The notes under the pieces: model-generated
Told to the model about the DNA's origin: nothing
The model's input: only the letters and a program-made list of their open reading frames with translations
The model's database searches: none
Position numbers and translations under genes: made by a program
In this document: positions 41,130 to 43,801 of the stretch, one piece after another
Layout: the number at the start of each line of letters is the position of its first letter
How positions within the stretch are numbered: position 1 is the first letter of the stretch
NCBI GenBank assembly: GCA_944332225.1
Contig: CALVJO010000012.1
Span: 1-43,801, forward strand
DNA length: 43,801 nucleotides
Reading direction: 5' to 3'
Source of the DNA: an uncultured Bacilli bacterium
GTDB taxonomy: Bacteria > Bacillota_I > Bacilli_A > RFN20 > CAG-449

Positions 41130-43196
41130 ATGAGATACTTTGATTCACTAAAAAAATTAGACCCAATTAAATTTGAAGAAGATCAATCTTTACCTATTTT
41201 AGAGATGATTGCTTTAAGTGAGCTTCAAGCAAACATTTATTCTTTAGATAATAAAGCTTTCTTTGATTTAGCTAAAAATACTCTTATTAATAAAAGAATA
41301 GATAAAGACCTATTTAATGATGATTTAGTGTTAATAGGGATTAAAGATATAGACTATAAAACTATCTTTTCTAATATTCAGTATCTTTTAGAAAATGCTG
41401 AAGATGTAGAGATGGTTAAATTAGCCTTCTCATTATTTATTAATATTCATAAATTCATTAGTCATCTAAATCATATTAATAGAAATACCTACGGAGTTTT
41501 AAATAGCAAAGAGTTTAAAAATCTTACGACTATTGTTAAATTATATTTATTAGATGCTCATGTTGAAGAAATAATTCTTAGTTATAATTTAGATATTAAA
41601 GGTATCTTAAAGAAGTTCTATAAAGAGAAAGAACAATATTATCAATATTTAAAAAAAGATAAAAAAATCTATGAAGTCTATGAAAAACTTTGTCCTGATA
41701 CCATCAATTCTCTTAAAGAGATTTGCTCTAGAGAAGAAGCAGATTATTGTAAAAATTTATTTGATTATCTTCCAGATCAAATAAAAAGACTTAAAGATTC
41801 ATTTGGATATCAAAGCTTTTTAAAATGCGTTTTCTCTATTATTAATTTCTATGATAATTATCCTAGTAAGAGCAATGCTTTTTTTAGACAATTAAGCATC
41901 GCATTTGAATATCTTTCCTTTACGGTAGTTAGATATTTAGATTTTGATAATGATAAGGTTACTACCTTTATCACCTTACTTTTCAATGTTTCTGATCAAA
42001 ACGATGGTTTATATATATTAATGTGCTTATTAATATCTTTCATGTCCAAGGAACAAAAGTTGATGAGCCTACAATCTATGGCGATATTCCATCATTTCTA
42101 TTATGTATTATTTGAAGGATTGAGCCTTAAAGATGATATATATCGCTTCTTCTTTGTAACTGCTTTTAGAAGATATTTTGATTTATATAAAGATATTTTC
42201 AAGAAATTAGATAATGAGGCTATATTATCGTCAGCTTTCTTCTTCATCCATAGTTTAACCTTTAACGAGTCTCTTGATTATTATATTCTAGGTTATATTT
42301 ACTCCCAAGCGAGAAATGAAAGCGATAGATGCTTATTATTAGGAGGCATGTTATCTCCTCAAGAGATAAATAAAAGTACCTTTGAACATATTATCTCTTT
42401 AGGAAAGCGAAAAGATCGATATGTTTCTAAAGGAATATCATTATATATCTATTCTTACATACTAAATATGGATGAGCCAAAACTTACTCAAGATGAAGGT
42501 GAAGTAATTGTTTCTATTCTTAATAAGTTTCCTCCTCAAGACGTCTTCACTTTAGATCTAAATTGTTTTTTCCTTATGTATTTAGACAAAGATGAAAAGA
42601 AGACTTTATCAAATTTATTGAATACTATAGATGGAGTTAAGCTTGTAGAACAAGCTCTTAAAGCTAAAAAACCTTTAGACACTTCTTTATTCCATATTAG
42701 ATCTTTTTATTCATACACGGATAATACTTTATTTATAGAAAGGTTCAATAAATCTCCTCATGAAAACATGACATTAATTGAATCAATAGCTATGTATTTA
42801 GGAGATGATGAGTTAGATTCATTATTTCAAACTTTAGACAAGGATTTAGAATCCAATTCTGTTCCAACATTAAAAAATTCCTTGTATCTTATCCCTGGTA
42901 GTTTAAATTGTTACTCCTTAGCTATAATTCCTAATTTGTTAAAAATTACGGGTAAATATTATCCTAACATCTATCGTTATGGAGTAATTTCTCCTATGTT
43001 CCTTCTATGTGAAAAATATGTAGAAAATCTTCTTTCCTTTGATGTTAATTTATTTATTAATGATGATGTCTTATTTGATAATGTTGCTCTTGCTATACAT
43101 TGTTTTGAAGTAAATCACGAGGTTGTATCAAGATACTATGAAAATGTAGATACCCTTTATGAATTTATGAAGTTAAAGAATTTATCTTTAAATTAA
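41130..43196 (+). CDS. Large helical protein of unknown function
   Basis: 688 residues, no signal peptide and no convincing membrane helix; almost entirely alpha-helical, rich in Leu, Lys, Asp, Tyr and Phe, with many paired helices that recall HEAT- or TPR-like solenoids, though no repeat consensus is clear. AGGAGAG precedes the ATG. The first 65 residues (MRYFDSLKKLDPIKFEEDQS ... NKRIDKDLFND) are nearly the same as in the small gene at 43307, with the same leader. It probably acts in the cytoplasm. I do not recognise the family. Confidence 0.75.
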   Translation: MRYFDSLKKLDPIKFEEDQSLPILEMIALSELQANIYSLDNKAFFDLAKNTLINKRIDKDLFNDDLVLIGIKDIDYKTIFSNIQYLLENAEDVEMVKLAFSLFINIHKFISHLNHINRNTYGVLNSKEFKNLTTIVKLYLLDAHVEEIILSYNLDIKGILKKFYKEKEQYYQYLKKDKKIYEVYEKLCPDTINSLKEICSREEADYCKNLFDYLPDQIKRLKDSFGYQSFLKCVFSIINFYDNYPSKSNAFFRQLSIAFEYLSFTVVRYLDFDNDKVTTFITLLFNVSDQNDGLYILMCLLISFMSKEQKLMSLQSMAIFHHFYYVLFEGLSLKDDIYRFFFVTAFRRYFDLYKDIFKKLDNEAILSSAFFFIHSLTFNESLDYYILGYIYSQARNESDRCLLLGGMLSPQEINKSTFEHIISLGKRKDRYVSKGISLYIYSYILNMDEPKLTQDEGEVIVSILNKFPPQDVFTLDLNCFFLMYLDKDEKKTLSNLLNTIDGVKLVEQALKAKKPLDTSLFHIRSFYSYTDNTLFIERFNKSPHENMTLIESIAMYLGDDELDSLFQTLDKDLESNSVPTLKNSLYLIPGSLNCYSLAIIPNLLKITGKYYPNIYRYGVISPMFLLCEKYVENLLSFDVNLFINDDVLFDNVALAIHCFEVNHEVVSRYYENVDTLYEFMKLKNLSLN

Positions 43197-43246
43197 AATT
43201 ATAATTATTGATTAAACTTATAAATAATATTTTTAATATTCATAAA

Positions 43247-43283
43247 CTATAAATTACTTTTGCTTTTAATCATGGTATTTTTT
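43247..43283 (+). repeat. Conserved leader, copy B
   Basis: Second copy of the element at 41067-41104, with G in place of C after CTATAAATTACTTTT. It precedes the truncated paralogue at 43307. Confidence 0.85.
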
Positions 43284-43306
43284 AATTATAGCAAGGAGAA
43301 ATAATA

Positions 43307-43564
43307 ATGAGATACTATGATTCGCTTAAAAACTTAGAACCAATTAAATTTAAAGAAGATGACTCTTTACCTATTTTAGAAGCTAATAATGTAACTAAGC
43401 TTCTAGCCAATTTTACTTTAGATAATAAAGCTTTTTTTGATTTAGCTAAAAACTCACTTATTAATAAAAGGATAGATAAAGAATTATTTAATGATGGTTT
43501 AACCTTAGATAATGTTAAAGCCCGTTTTAAGGATTTAACACCTCAAAATTTAGAATTTAGATAA
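43307..43564 (+). CDS. Short paralogue of the 688-residue protein (N-terminal fragment)
   Basis: 85 residues. MRYYDSLKNLEPIKFKEDDS and the DNKAFFDLAKNSLINKRIDKELFND segment match the start of the 41130 gene at most positions. After about residue 65 the sequence diverges (LTLDNVKARFKDLTPQNLEFR) and stops. AAGGAG precedes the ATG and the reading frame is open, so it could be expressed, or it may be a truncated duplicate cut short before the insertion-sequence-like gene to its right. Confidence 0.65.
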   Translation: MRYYDSLKNLEPIKFKEDDSLPILEANNVTKLLANFTLDNKAFFDLAKNSLINKRIDKELFNDGLTLDNVKARFKDLTPQNLEFR

Positions 43565-43578
43565 GAAAAAAAGAATTT

Positions 43579-43610
43579 ATCCATATTATTAATAATATGG
43601 ATATTTTTAT
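43579..43610. terminator. 24-bp perfect palindrome, probable bidirectional terminator
   Basis: 43579-43602 is a perfect palindrome (arms ATCCATATTATT / AATAATATGGAT) with A-rich sequence to its left and ATTTTTATTT to its right, so it can end transcripts from either side. It separates the short paralogue from the transposase gene. Confidence 0.7.
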
Positions 43611-43688
43611 TTGAAAAAAGTTTTTATAAATGCTAATATTGAGGTGTTAAGGTGTTAAGGACACTTTAAAGAAAGTAATGGTGAAATT

Positions 43689-43801
43689 ATGTCGTATTTT
43701 TTAAAGAAAACAAAGCCGTCAAAACGTGGAGAATACTTACAAATTTATGAAGGATATTATGTTCCAAAAGTTGGGAAAAGAAATAGATCTTATAAGAAGA
43801 T
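43689..43801 (+). mobile_element. Transposase, IS1634-like family (5' part, cut by window end)
   Basis: The open frame from the ATG at 43689 runs off the window after 37 codons. MSYFLKKTKPSKRGEYLQIYE, then GYY, PKVGKR and RSYKK match the N-terminal signature of IS1634-type transposases common in Firmicutes. GGTGA lies 7 nt upstream. A short tandem GGTGTTAA repeat at about 43642-43660 may be near the element's end, but the terminal inverted repeat cannot be confirmed without the right side. Confidence 0.75.

Noticed and set aside
1-43801. Mycoplasma-type genetic code (TGA as Trp)
   Set aside because: Several intact genes (cadA, the DUF3990 gene, the sugar transferase, DUF4422) end with TGA right at the start of the next gene, and Trp is encoded by TGG throughout.

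Overview
The window looks like chromosomal DNA from an AT-rich low-GC Gram-positive lineage (Bacillota, Bacilli/Mollicutes-like, plausibly an uncultured gut clade). Evidence: CadC- and CcpA-type regulation, strong AGGAGG ribosome binding sites, an FMN riboswitch before an ECF-type RibU, glycerol genes of the GlpK/GlpO type, a lipobox lipoprotein and no outer-membrane functions. TGA is used as a normal stop (several genes end on it), so this is not a code-4 mollicute. Species-level assignment is not possible from the sequence alone.

Layout. 0.1-2.9 kb (minus): coiled-coil protein, aldose 1-epimerase and a DUF697/YcjF-like membrane protein. 3.1-6.1 kb (plus): CadC-type repressor with a clear operator, a Zn/Cd/Pb P-type ATPase and AcpS. 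6.1-8.7 kb (minus): a His-rich CobW metallochaperone, an unusual CobW-like GTPase with a YcgQ/DUF1980-like tail, and a TetR regulator. 8.9-11 kb (plus): MscS, a membrane coiled-coil protein and an RsuA/RluB pseudouridine synthase. 11.1-12.4 kb: a toxin-antitoxin-like pair (DUF3990) flanked by identical 33-bp repeats. 12.6-13.7 kb: FMN riboswitch and RibU. 13.8-16.2 kb: a GH3 glycosidase with reversed domain order. 16.3-22.9 kb (minus): a glycerol operon (GlpO-like oxidoreductase, FAD/NAD oxidoreductase, DUF1667 protein, GlpK, membrane hydrolase) with a cre site.

23-28.6 kb: surface proteins. A lipoprotein carries three tandem FMN-bind-like repeats. A two-gene locus follows, whose promoter spacer contains 11 consecutive G residues between a perfect -35 and a good -10, the architecture of a phase-variable switch. 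Its second gene is a 956-residue exported protein with a degenerate Hint (intein/hedgehog-like) domain. 28.8-40.7 kb (plus): a Wzx/Wzy-type surface polysaccharide cluster (initiating sugar transferase, glycosyltransferases, radical SAM protein, polymerase, flippase). 40.8-43.8 kb: a decayed ORF, a large protein of unknown function, a truncated tandem copy of its 5' end and leader, and the start of an IS1634-like transposase.

The strongest candidate for something undescribed is the poly-G-switched surface locus at 24.6-28.2 kb. Next come the repeat-flanked toxin-antitoxin-like module and the CobW-DUF1980 fusion operon.
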